A stretch of 64,000 nt of DNA from an uncultured Paracoccaceae bacterium (lineage in GTDB: Bacteria; Pseudomonadota; Alphaproteobacteria; Rhodobacterales; Rhodobacteraceae). Shown piece by piece: positions 42,524-50,179 of the stretch. Location of the stretch: the NCBI GenBank assembly GCA_947499715.1, contig CANMPL010000006.1, positions 62,001 through 126,000 on the forward strand, written 5' to 3'. Position numbers and translations under genes: made by a program. Numbering within the stretch: position 1 is the stretch's first letter; the number at the start of each line of letters is the position of its first letter. The notes beneath the pieces were generated by a model. The model made no database searches and was not told the origin of the DNA. It saw only the letters and a program-made list of their open reading frames with translations.

Positions 42524-43906
42524 TTATCGCAGGATTGGCACGGCGGGTGTTGCATTTGCGTCGGCGTCAAGTGCGGGTGGTTTTGGCCCGCCCGTGGCCC
42601 AATCAAGCAGTTCCACGGTGTGCACGATCGGCACATCGGTGCCACCGCCGATCTGCATCATACAACCGATGTTGCCAGCGGCGATGATATCAGGGGTAAG
42701 TGCTTCTAGAGTTTGCACTTTTCTGGCCTTCAGCTGCTTTGAGATCTCTGGCTGCATCAGGTTATAGGTGCCAGCAGAGCCACAGCACAGGTGGCTGTCG
42801 GCTGGTTCCAGCACGGTAAAGCCTGCGCTGCGCAAAAGGTCCTTTGGTGCAGATTTGATTTTCTGACCGTGCTGTAGGGAGCAGGCCGCGTGGTAAGCAA
42901 CCTTAACGGAATGTAAGTCATGCACAACCGATGCAGAACCCATGCACAACCCATGCGTATCAGAGTCTGAAGATCCGTTAACCGCCGTCACGGTGGTCAG
43001 TTCCTGCAACACCTCGGAAATATCTTTGGCGATGGCCGAAACGCGCGCCGCATCCTCGGCCAATTCGGGGTCATTGCGGAACATGTGGCCGTAGTCCTTG
43101 ACCGTCGTGCCGCAGCCAGAGGTGTTGATGACAATGGCATCCAATCCGGCATCGATTTCCCGCGCCCAGGCGCGGACGTTCTTGGCGGCGGTGGCGTGGC
43201 TTTCGTTTTCCTTGCCCATGTGGTGGGTCAGCGCGCCGCAGCACCCCTGACCTTCGGGGATCACAACCTCTGCCCCCAAACGGGTCAGCAAGCGGATGCT
43301 GGCGTCATTGATATCGGTGTTGAGCGCGCGTTGAGCGCAGCCCGTCATCAACACGACGCGCATTTTGGCGTCAGGCACGGCAAAGGTTTGCGGGTCGTCG
43401 TTACGGCTGACGGGGGGGATATGTTTGGGGGCCATTTCCAGCATCGCGCGCAGCCGCGCGTCGGGCATGAAGCGTGCAAAAGGCCGCCCGATCTTGGCGC
43501 CAAGCAGCGCCACGCGGAATCGCATCGGGTAAGGCAGGATCCGCGCCAGCACCCAGCGCAACGCGCGGTCGGACAAAGGGCGGTCGTAGTGTTCTTCGAT
43601 ATAGGCGCGGGCGTGATCGACCAGGTGCATGTAGTGCACGCCCGAGGGACAGGTGGTCATACAAGCCAGGCATGACAGGCAGCGGTCGATATGTTTGACC
43701 GTCTTGGCGTCCGGCTTACGCTCGTTTTCCAGCATATCCTTGATCAGGTAGATCCGTCCGCGGGGACTGTCGAGTTCATCGCCCAGCACTTGATAAGTGG
43801 GGCAGGTGGCGGTGCAGAAACCGCAGTGGACACAGGCCCGCAGGATTTCATTGGCGCGCTGGGTGCCGGGGTTCTTAAGCTGCTCTGGCGTGAAATGGGT
43901 CTGCAT
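42524..43906 (-). CDS. glcF: Glycolate oxidase iron-sulfur subunit GlcF with in-frame repeat insertion
   Basis: GlcF passes electrons from glycolate oxidation to the respiratory chain. Two [4Fe-4S] clusters are marked by Cys25, 28, 31, 35 and Cys76, 79, 82, 86, and the two CCG-type domains by GQGCCGALTHH and SHLCCGSAGTYN. Length is 460 residues, more than usual. Residues 309-335 (VNGSSDSDTHGLCMGSASVV and on to K335) are encoded exactly by an 81-bp dispersed element; it interrupts a linker between the two CCG domains without shifting frame. The start is next to the glcE stop (1-base overlap). Whether the insertion affects activity is unknown. Confidence 0.93.
   Translation of the reverse strand: MQTHFTPEQLKNPGTQRANEILRACVHCGFCTATCPTYQVLGDELDSPRGRIYLIKDMLENERKPDAKTVKHIDRCLSCLACMTTCPSGVHYMHLVDHARAYIEEHYDRPLSDRALRWVLARILPYPMRFRVALLGAKIGRPFARFMPDARLRAMLEMAPKHIPPVSRNDDPQTFAVPDAKMRVVLMTGCAQRALNTDINDASIRLLTRLGAEVVIPEGQGCCGALTHHMGKENESHATAAKNVRAWAREIDAGLDAIVINTSGCGTTVKDYGHMFRNDPELAEDAARVSAIAKDISEVLQELTTVTAVNGSSDSDTHGLCMGSASVVHDLHSVKVAYHAACSLQHGQKIKSAPKDLLRSAGFTVLEPADSHLCCGSAGTYNLMQPEISKQLKARKVQTLEALTPDIIAAGNIGCMMQIGGGTDVPIVHTVELLDWATGGPKPPALDADANATPAVPILR
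42902..42982 (-). repeat. 81-bp dispersed element inserted in glcF
   Basis: On the minus strand it begins GTTAAC and ends GTTAAG, with three GCATGGGTTGTG-like units in the middle. It matches the 82-bp copy at 12633-12714 in layout (21 bases from GTTAAC to CATGGG in both) and in most positions of the repeat units. Length 81 is a multiple of three, so glcF stays in frame. Confidence 0.8.
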
Positions 43907-44982
43907 CAGGTCATCAATCCGGGGTTCAGGATGCCACGCGGATCAAACCGGTCGCGCAGGCCTTGGGTGATAGCCGCAACAGGGGCCGGTTCGGGGTGGA
44001 AGGCGGGGCCGTGGCCGGTGCCACGGATCAACGTGGCATGACCGCGCGTCATATGGCGACGCACATCAGTGCCGGGGGGTACGGCGGCCCAGATCAGCCC
44101 GCCGCCCCAATCCAGCACGGCGTCAGTTGCACTCAGCATGGGCAGAAGCGTGACCGCGTCCGTAGGCCGGACGGAAATGCGCCAGACATCACCGGGGACG
44201 TCGGCAAGGGCAGTGACCTCGCGGATCTGGTGCCAGGGATCGTCATCGCAGGGGATTGCTGCGCCAAAGGGGGCCAAAACCTGCGTCAGCTCTGCCGCGC
44301 GGTAGCGGACGGATTCGCCAAATCCCTCCAGCCGGACATATGTCGCACCGCCAGCATGACCGGCCCCGGTCACGTCATAGGGCGATCCAAGGGCGGCTGA
44401 CATCGCGGCAACGGCGCGCTCAAGCGAAAGCCCATCCAGACGCAGGGTGGTGCTTGCGGCTGCGATGGGCAGGACTTTCAGCGCCACCTCCGTCAACACA
44501 CCCAGCGTGCCGTAGGATCCACACATGAGCTTGACCAGATCATAGCCGGTGACGTTCTTCATCACCCGTCCACCGTTCTTGACCAATGTGCCTGCACCAT
44601 CAACAAAGGTCACCCCCAGCAGGAAATCACGACAGGCCCCGACAGAAATCCGGCGTGGGCCCGAGATATTACCGGCCACAACCGCCCCGATTGTCGGTGT
44701 GCCCTTGGTTCCCAGCAGATGTCGATGGTCCATCGGCTCAAAGGCAAGACGCTGGCCCGACTCTGCCAAAACCGCCTCAATCTCGGCCACTGGGGTGCCT
44801 GCCTTTGCAACAATGGTCAGTGCACCGGGATCGTAAAGCGTCACGCCCGACAGCCCGGCGGTGGATAAGACTTCTCCCATCTCCAGTTTGCCGATTGGTC
44901 GTGTGCCGCCACCCTGAATGCGCAGCGGCCCTTTGGCGTCACGCAATGCCGCGCAAAGCTCTGTTTCTGATGTGACTGTCAT
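43906..44982 (-). CDS. glcE: Glycolate oxidase FAD-binding subunit GlcE
   Basis: A 358-residue FAD-linked subunit that, with GlcD and GlcF, converts glycolate to glyoxylate. It has the FAD-binding-4 fold: LRIQGGGTRPIG, the segment AFEPMDHRHLLGTKGTPTIGAVVAGNISGPRRISVGACRD and the GRVMKNVTGYDLVKLMCGSYGTLG stretch. It lies 64 bp downstream of glcD, the gap being filled by a copy of the GGATATTTTGG repeat, and one base from glcF. Confidence 0.95.
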   Translation of the reverse strand: MTVTSETELCAALRDAKGPLRIQGGGTRPIGKLEMGEVLSTAGLSGVTLYDPGALTIVAKAGTPVAEIEAVLAESGQRLAFEPMDHRHLLGTKGTPTIGAVVAGNISGPRRISVGACRDFLLGVTFVDGAGTLVKNGGRVMKNVTGYDLVKLMCGSYGTLGVLTEVALKVLPIAAASTTLRLDGLSLERAVAAMSAALGSPYDVTGAGHAGGATYVRLEGFGESVRYRAAELTQVLAPFGAAIPCDDDPWHQIREVTALADVPGDVWRISVRPTDAVTLLPMLSATDAVLDWGGGLIWAAVPPGTDVRRHMTRGHATLIRGTGHGPAFHPEPAPVAAITQGLRDRFDPRGILNPGLMT

Positions 44983-44987
44983 AGGCT

Positions 44988-45041
44988 TTCTTTGGTTCCA
45001 AAATATCCTGGGGGAGTCCGGCTTGCCGGGCGGGGGCTAGC
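44988..45041 (-). repeat. Copy of the GGGATATTTTTGG family between glcD and glcE
   Basis: Read on the minus strand: GC-rich hairpins (GGGGGCTAGCCCCC, CCGGCAAGCCGG), then CCCCCAGGATATTTTGGAAC and CAAAGAAAGC. Located within the glcDEF operon, it might partly terminate or process the transcript after glcD. Confidence 0.7.
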
Positions 45042-45046
45042 CCCCT

Positions 45047-46483
45047 CTAGGCGGCGTCGCGTCGAGGGGCAGAGGCGTCAAGCGGGAACACTTTTGCCGG
45101 GTTCAGCAGCCACTTTGGGTCAAACACGTCCTTGATTGCCATCTGCGCCTCCAGATCGGCGTCGGTGTATTGCACCCGCATCAGGTCGCGCTTTTCGATG
45201 CCCACACCATGTTCGCCGGTCAGGCAGCCACCGACCTCAACGCAAAGCTTGAGGATCTCGGCCCCCAGCGCTTCGCAGATTTCCAGATCGCCGGGTTTGT
45301 TGGCATCATAAAGGATCAGGGGATGCATGTTGCCGTCGCCTGCGTGAAAGACGTTGCCCACATCCAGCCCGTATTCCTTGGACAACTCACCAATGCGGCG
45401 CAGCACCTCGGGCAGTTTGCTGACAGGGACGGTGCCATCAAGGCACATGTAGTCGTTGACCTGTCCCATCGCGCCAAAGGCTGATTTTCGGCCCAGCCAG
45501 ATGCGGCCAGCTTCGTCGGCGTTCTTGGCTTCGCGCAGTTCAACCGGGTTGTGGCGATTTGCGATGTCCTTGATCAGCGCGAGCTGTTCGTCGATTTCCG
45601 CCGGAGAGCCTTCGACCTCAACGATCAAGAGCGCTTCGCACAAGGGATAGCCCGCCTGCGCATGCGCTTCGCAAACTTCGATACAAAGCTTGTCCATATA
45701 TTCGATGGCAACGGGCAGGACACCGGCCTTGATGATGTCAGAGACGCATTGCCCCGCAACCTCGGCGCTGTCAAAGCCCATCAGGATTGGCCGCGCGCCT
45801 TCAGGTTTGGGCAGGATCCGCAGGGTCGCCTCTGTCACCACGCCAAGCTGCCCTTCGGATCCGCAGATCACACCAAGCAGGTCCAAACCACCCGAATCCA
45901 GGTGGCCGCCGCCGATTTCGGTCACAGTGCCGTCCATCATCACCATGGTCACGCCCATGAGGTTGTTGGTGGTCACGCCATATTTCAGGCAATGCGCTCC
46001 GCCCGAATTCATCGCGATATTGCCTGCGATCGCACAGGCCAGCTGGCTGGATGGATCTGGGGCATAAAAGAACCCGTCTTGTTCTACAGCGCCCGTGACG
46101 GACAGGTTCGTGCGGCCCGATTGCACCCGGATCAGGCGGTCGGCGTAATCTGTTTCCAACACGGCGTTTAACCGCGCGACCCCCAGGATCACGCTGTCGG
46201 CGGTGGGCATGGCCCCACCGGCCAGCGAGGTGCCAGAACCGCGCGGCACGACCGGGACATCCATTTCATGGCAGATCTTGAGCACGTCAGAGACCTCTTG
46301 CGTGGTGCTGGGCAAGACCGCCAGAAGTGGGGGGCATTTGTAGGCGGCCAGCCCGTCGCATTCATAAGCGCGCGTTTCTGCTGGATCAGATATCACAGCT
46401 TCCGCAGGCAGCACTGCCAAGAGACGGTCCACCAATTGCGATTTCAGGCCGATAACACGAGCGCTTGGGTCTGGCATTTGCAT
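45047..46483 (-). CDS. glcD: Glycolate oxidase subunit GlcD
   Basis: Catalytic FAD subunit of glycolate oxidase. The 478-residue protein has the FAD-binding-4 signature VPRGSGTSLAGGAMPTADSV and NIAMNSGGAHCLKYGVTTNN, and the FAD-oxidase C domain with GNVFHAGDGNMHPL and GGCLTGEHGVG near the end. The start at 46483 (MQMPDPSAR) has AGGA eight bases upstream. First gene of glcDEF; a 23-bp palindrome at 46507-46529 precedes it. Glycolate is an abundant product of marine algae. Confidence 0.95.
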   Translation of the reverse strand: MQMPDPSARVIGLKSQLVDRLLAVLPAEAVISDPAETRAYECDGLAAYKCPPLLAVLPSTTQEVSDVLKICHEMDVPVVPRGSGTSLAGGAMPTADSVILGVARLNAVLETDYADRLIRVQSGRTNLSVTGAVEQDGFFYAPDPSSQLACAIAGNIAMNSGGAHCLKYGVTTNNLMGVTMVMMDGTVTEIGGGHLDSGGLDLLGVICGSEGQLGVVTEATLRILPKPEGARPILMGFDSAEVAGQCVSDIIKAGVLPVAIEYMDKLCIEVCEAHAQAGYPLCEALLIVEVEGSPAEIDEQLALIKDIANRHNPVELREAKNADEAGRIWLGRKSAFGAMGQVNDYMCLDGTVPVSKLPEVLRRIGELSKEYGLDVGNVFHAGDGNMHPLILYDANKPGDLEICEALGAEILKLCVEVGGCLTGEHGVGIEKRDLMRVQYTDADLEAQMAIKDVFDPKWLLNPAKVFPLDASAPRRDAA

Positions 46484-46506
46484 GGCGCGATTCCTCATAC
46501 CGGATG

Positions 46507-46529
46507 ATTGGTAAAAATATATTACCAAT
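46507..46529. promoter_or_regulatory. 23-bp operator palindrome of glcDEF
   Basis: Perfect 8-bp arms ATTGGTAA and TTACCAAT around a 7-bp spacer, 23 bp upstream of the glcD start. Same architecture as the site of the FCD regulator at 26794-26816, with only one arm base different (C to A). Probable operator of that regulator. Confidence 0.75.
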
Positions 46530-46573
46530 TTGTCGCTATGGCAAGTCGCGATTGCCAAAGGTAGTCTTGAGCC

Positions 46574-47272
46574 ATGGATATGACGTTTCGGTTATCGGCG
46601 CTTTCGACGGCGGATTTTGTGGCTGCGGCCTTTCTGGTGCTGGTCTGTTTGGGGCTGGGTTGGCGGATTGATAACCCGTCAGAAAAGCGCCCTTCAGTCA
46701 CGTTTCTGATGTCGGCGCGTCGCCGCGATTGGATGCGCGAGATGGTGACCCGGGATGTGCGCATTTTTGACAGTCAGATCTTGGCCAGCCTGCGGCAGGG
46801 GACATCGTTTTTCGCCTCGACCAATATTCTGGCGATTGGCGGCGTGCTGGCCCTGATGGGCAATACTGATCCATTGAGCGGTATCGCTGCGGAAGTCACG
46901 CAAGAGGCCACGCCTGCGGTCATCTGGCAGTTGAAACTGGGGCTGGTGGCGCTTTTTCTGACCAATGCGTTCCTGAAGTTCGTCTGGGCCAACCGGGTCT
47001 TTGGGTACTGCGCGGTGCTGATGGCAGCGGTGCCAAATGATTCTAATGACCCGCGCGCGATGCCACAGGCAATGCAGGCGGCAGAGCTGAACATTCGGGC
47101 GGCGATCAATTTCAACCGCGGTCTGCGTGCGATGTATTTCGCGCTGGGGGCTTTGGTTTGGCTGATCGGGCCGTTTGCGCTGATGGCCGCAACAGTGATT
47201 GTTGGCTGGATCGTCTGGTCACGCGAATTTGCATCCCTGCCCCGGACGATCCTGCTAAAAGAGGTGTCATGA
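46574..47272 (+). CDS. DUF599 family membrane protein
   Basis: A 232-residue integral membrane protein with about four helices (13-31, 85-101, 125-142 and 195-215) and a conserved cytoplasmic stretch RRRDWMREMVTRDVRIFDSQIL. DUF599 has no known function. Divergent from glcD across the operator region, so it could share control. Its stop overlaps the next gene (ATGA). Confidence 0.85.
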   Translation: MDMTFRLSALSTADFVAAAFLVLVCLGLGWRIDNPSEKRPSVTFLMSARRRDWMREMVTRDVRIFDSQILASLRQGTSFFASTNILAIGGVLALMGNTDPLSGIAAEVTQEATPAVIWQLKLGLVALFLTNAFLKFVWANRVFGYCAVLMAAVPNDSNDPRAMPQAMQAAELNIRAAINFNRGLRAMYFALGALVWLIGPFALMAATVIVGWIVWSREFASLPRTILLKEVS

Positions 47273-47616
47273 AATATTTGATCCCATTCCTGCTATGCGC
47301 AGCACCTGTTTTTGCAGACCCCGCAGAGGTCACGAAGGTGACCGCCACCCAAACCGGCGACACTTGGCGGTTTGATGTGGCGTTGCTTCATGCCGATACC
47401 GGGTGGGACCATTATGCCGATGGCTGGCGGATCGAGGATGCGGATGGCAATGTGCTGGGCGAACGCCCCTTGGCCCATCCGCATGTGAATGAACAGCCCT
47501 TTACCCGGTCCACGGCGGGCGTCGTGATCCCAGAGGGTATGAAAGAAGTCTATGTGCGCACCCGTTGCAATGTGGATGGCTGGCATGATGACCTGTTCGC
47601 GGTCACGTTGAACTGA
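47269..47616 (+). CDS. Small exported protein
   Basis: A 115-residue protein with a 16-residue signal peptide (MKYLIPFLLCAAPVFA). The mature part has alternating strands and the segments TWRFDVALLHADTGWDHYADGWRI and VYVRTRCNVDGWHDDLFAVTLN, suggesting a beta-sandwich. Start overlaps the DUF599 stop, so the two are translationally coupled. I do not recognise a named function; it appears in many roseobacters beside DUF599. Confidence 0.75.
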   Translation: MKYLIPFLLCAAPVFADPAEVTKVTATQTGDTWRFDVALLHADTGWDHYADGWRIEDADGNVLGERPLAHPHVNEQPFTRSTAGVVIPEGMKEVYVRTRCNVDGWHDDLFAVTLN

Positions 47617-47623
47617 CCTGCAC

Positions 47624-47637
47624 TTGATCTGGCGCAA
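47624..47637 (+). promoter_or_regulatory. Candidate FNR/FixK box upstream of the Usp gene
   Basis: TTGATCTGGCGCAA fits the FixK-type consensus TTG(A/C)-N6-(T/G)CAA. A plausible -10 (TATCCT, 47660-47665) would place the start of transcription near 47672, about 41 bp from the box centre, which is class II activator spacing. Suggests induction under low oxygen. Confidence 0.5.
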
Positions 47638-47702
47638 AGCCAGCCTGTCTTTTGGATTCTATCCTTGGCTTATCAAGGTTCAATCCAGATGGAGGACAGG
47701 CC

Positions 47703-48110
47703 ATGTACAAGAATATCTTAATTCCAGTCGTCTTTGAGGAAGGTCAGGATCATCTGGCTGTTTTCGAAGTGGCCAAGGCGCTGGCAGCACCGGATGCCAA
47801 GTTCACGGTAATGCATGTCTTGGAAACCGTGCCTGCCTTTGCCTTGGCACAGGTGCCACAGGACGTGCAGGATCAAGCGCGCAAAACGGTCGAGACCATG
47901 TTGGCCAGCACAACCGCCCTGTTGCCGGGTGCGGCGAGCAAGCTTGCCAGCGGACATGCGGGCAACACTATCGTGGAGACGGCAAAGACCCACAACATAG
48001 ATTGCATTGTCATTGCCTCTCATATTCCGGGGTTCGAGGATTTCTTCCTTGGCTCAACCGCTGCGAGGGTCGTGCGGCACGCGAAATGCGCGGTGCATGT
48101 GGTTCGCTAG
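47703..48110 (+). CDS. Universal stress protein, UspA family
   Basis: A 135-residue single-domain Usp: MYKNILIPVVFEEGQDHLAVFEVA, and the ATP-binding-type end CIVIASHIPGFEDFFLGSTAARVVRHAKCAVHVVR (G-x2-G-x9-G(S/T) region reads G..DFFLGSTA). AGGAC-type ribosome binding site GATGGAGGACA lies upstream. Preceded by a FNR/FixK-like box. Its 3' end overlaps the converging membrane-protein gene by four bases. Partner unknown. Confidence 0.9.
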   Translation: MYKNILIPVVFEEGQDHLAVFEVAKALAAPDAKFTVMHVLETVPAFALAQVPQDVQDQARKTVETMLASTTALLPGAASKLASGHAGNTIVETAKTHNIDCIVIASHIPGFEDFFLGSTAARVVRHAKCAVHVVR

Positions 48111-50179
48111 CGACGGCCTTCGCGCAGCCAAGCGCCGACGACCAGAAGTGAGGCCAGCAGCAGAAACGCCCATGCAGGCAGCAGCGGCGTGATCGAGATA
48201 TCGGCGGTTTGATAAGCGCCACGCGGGGTCACACCGATCCAGCCACGCCCGGCAGCGGGGCGGCCGGGGCGCACGGTGCGGATGTCGATATCGCCGTCAG
48301 AGATCAGGCGGATCCCGCCACGGGTGCTGTCGACAAGCGGCTGGAGTGCTTCACCGCTCGCGATGGTTTGTTCCAACTCGCGCGGGGCGGCGGGGCCAAG
48401 GGCCATGACCGCCTCTCTTTCGCCTTCGGACAGGCGGTAAAGGCCGATTTCGGGCGCGTTCCAGAGCGTTTCGTAACGACCGGGAGAAACCTCTTCCAGA
48501 TCCAGCACGGTCTGTGTGCCGTCTGGGTGGGTGACGGTGACTTGGCCCACATCCTCGGACAGGGACCGGCGGATGATGCGCAGGGTTTGGCCTGCGGCCT
48601 CGGCGGTCAGGGCCTCTTCCTCGAGCTGGGGCTCTTTCATCATCCAGTGCGCCAGACGGCGGAGCAGTTCAAGTTGCGGTCCGCCGCCTTCAAAGCCACG
48701 ATCCCAAAGCCAGCTTTGGTCAGAGGCCAGCAGGGCCACGCGGCCTTCGCCGATGCGTTCGAGGGCGAGCAATGGTCGGTCATCAAGGCCGGACATCAGC
48801 ACATTGGCGGTGTCGGGCACCAGCACATCCACAAGGCGGAACCAGCGGCCCCAACCCGGCAGATCGCTTTCGGGGTCAGGGTTCGGGGCAAAGGCGGCGA
48901 GCCCTTCGGTCACGGGGTGGCGGTCGCCAAGGTCGGTGATTTCGGGCACAAAGCCTTCCTCGAACACGCGCGCGCTGGGCTGGCCGGGCAGGATCGCGCC
49001 AAGGGGCGAGCGGAAGATCGACTCAGCACCGCCGTATTCGGGGCCAGAGGACACGAGCACCGCGCCGCCATCGGCCACGTAGTTGACGATATTCTCAAGG
49101 TAGGGGTTCGGCAGGATGCCCCGGCGGCGGTAGCGGTCAAAGATGATCAGGTCGAAGTCGTTGATCTTTTCAAGGAACAATTCGCGCGTCGGAAAGGCGA
49201 TGAGCGAGAGTTCATTGACCGGCACGCCGTCTTGCTTTTCGGGCGGGCGCAGGATGGTGAAATGCACCAGATCGACGGAGCTGTCGGCTTTCAGCAGGTT
49301 GCGCCATGTGCGCTCGCCCGCGTGCGGTTCGCCCGAGACCAGCAGCACACGCAGGCGATCGCGGACGCCGTTGATCTGCACCACGGCGGCGTTGTTGCGG
49401 TCTGTCAGCTCGCCCTCTGCGGCGGGTGTGGCAAATTGGATCACGTTCATGCCGCCGTGGGGGAGTTCGAGCGGCAGGTCGATTTTCTCGCCTATGGGAA
49501 CCTCGAACCGCATCGGCTCTCCGCCGTCGATGGCGATGGTGAGGGGGGCAAAGCGGGCCTCTGGTGCGGCCCCTTGGTCGTTGATTTCCAAGGATAGCGT
49601 GATCTGTTCGCCAAGGATCGCAAAGGCGGGGGCGTTGGTGACCACAAGGCGACGGTCCCAGTCGTCGGGTTCGCCGGTCAGCAGGGTGTGGATCGGGGCG
49701 GGCAGGCCGGGCGCGCGTTCGATATCGTGCAGGCGGCCATCGGTCAGCAGGATGATGCCTGCGATGCGGCCCTGTGGTTCTTCGGCCAATGCGGTCGAGA
49801 GGGCGGTCATGAGTTCGGTGCCTGCGTCACCTTCACCATCGGCAAGGGGCACGATGCGCAGCTCTGTGTTGCCGAGGCGGGCGATTTCGCGTTCCACATT
49901 GGCGATGGCTGCGGTGTTTTGGTCAGCGCGGTTGCCAACCTTTTGGCTGGCGGTTTCATCGACGACAAGGATCACGATATCCGAAAGCGGTTCGCGGTCT
50001 TCTTGTTGCAGGGATGGGTTGGCGAGGGCCGCAAGCAGGGCGATGCCCGCGAGCGCGCGCAGCCACCAGCCCGACAGGCGGCGATAGGCCGCAAGGCCCG
50101 CACCAAGGGCGGCAAGAGCGGCCAGCAGGTAGAGGCCGATCAGCGGGATCAGCGGGTCAAGAACCACGGTGCCGGTCAT
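48107..50179 (-). CDS. Large membrane protein, glutamine-amidotransferase-like, of the MoxR cluster
   Basis: A 690-residue protein with membrane helices at the N-terminus (about 8-30, 37-55) and at the very end (about 660-682), and a large soluble middle. A glutamine-amidotransferase-like Rossmann segment lies at about residues 270-470 (RLRVLLVSGEPHAGERTWRNLLK, ILPNPYLENIVNYVADGGAVLVSSGPEYGG), where the nucleophile Cys of true amidotransferases is missing. Part of a MoxR-DUF58-DUF4159 operon, overlapping the DUF4159 gene by four bases. Function unknown; relatives are often called membrane proteins of BatA-type clusters. Confidence 0.75.
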   Translation of the reverse strand: MTGTVVLDPLIPLIGLYLLAALAALGAGLAAYRRLSGWWLRALAGIALLAALANPSLQQEDREPLSDIVILVVDETASQKVGNRADQNTAAIANVEREIARLGNTELRIVPLADGEGDAGTELMTALSTALAEEPQGRIAGIILLTDGRLHDIERAPGLPAPIHTLLTGEPDDWDRRLVVTNAPAFAILGEQITLSLEINDQGAAPEARFAPLTIAIDGGEPMRFEVPIGEKIDLPLELPHGGMNVIQFATPAAEGELTDRNNAAVVQINGVRDRLRVLLVSGEPHAGERTWRNLLKADSSVDLVHFTILRPPEKQDGVPVNELSLIAFPTRELFLEKINDFDLIIFDRYRRRGILPNPYLENIVNYVADGGAVLVSSGPEYGGAESIFRSPLGAILPGQPSARVFEEGFVPEITDLGDRHPVTEGLAAFAPNPDPESDLPGWGRWFRLVDVLVPDTANVLMSGLDDRPLLALERIGEGRVALLASDQSWLWDRGFEGGGPQLELLRRLAHWMMKEPQLEEEALTAEAAGQTLRIIRRSLSEDVGQVTVTHPDGTQTVLDLEEVSPGRYETLWNAPEIGLYRLSEGEREAVMALGPAAPRELEQTIASGEALQPLVDSTRGGIRLISDGDIDIRTVRPGRPAAGRGWIGVTPRGAYQTADISITPLLPAWAFLLLASLLVVGAWLREGRR

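Noticed and set aside
48209-49597. 462-residue open frame on the plus strand
   Set aside because: Antisense to the amidotransferase-like membrane-protein gene; no recognisable protein features.
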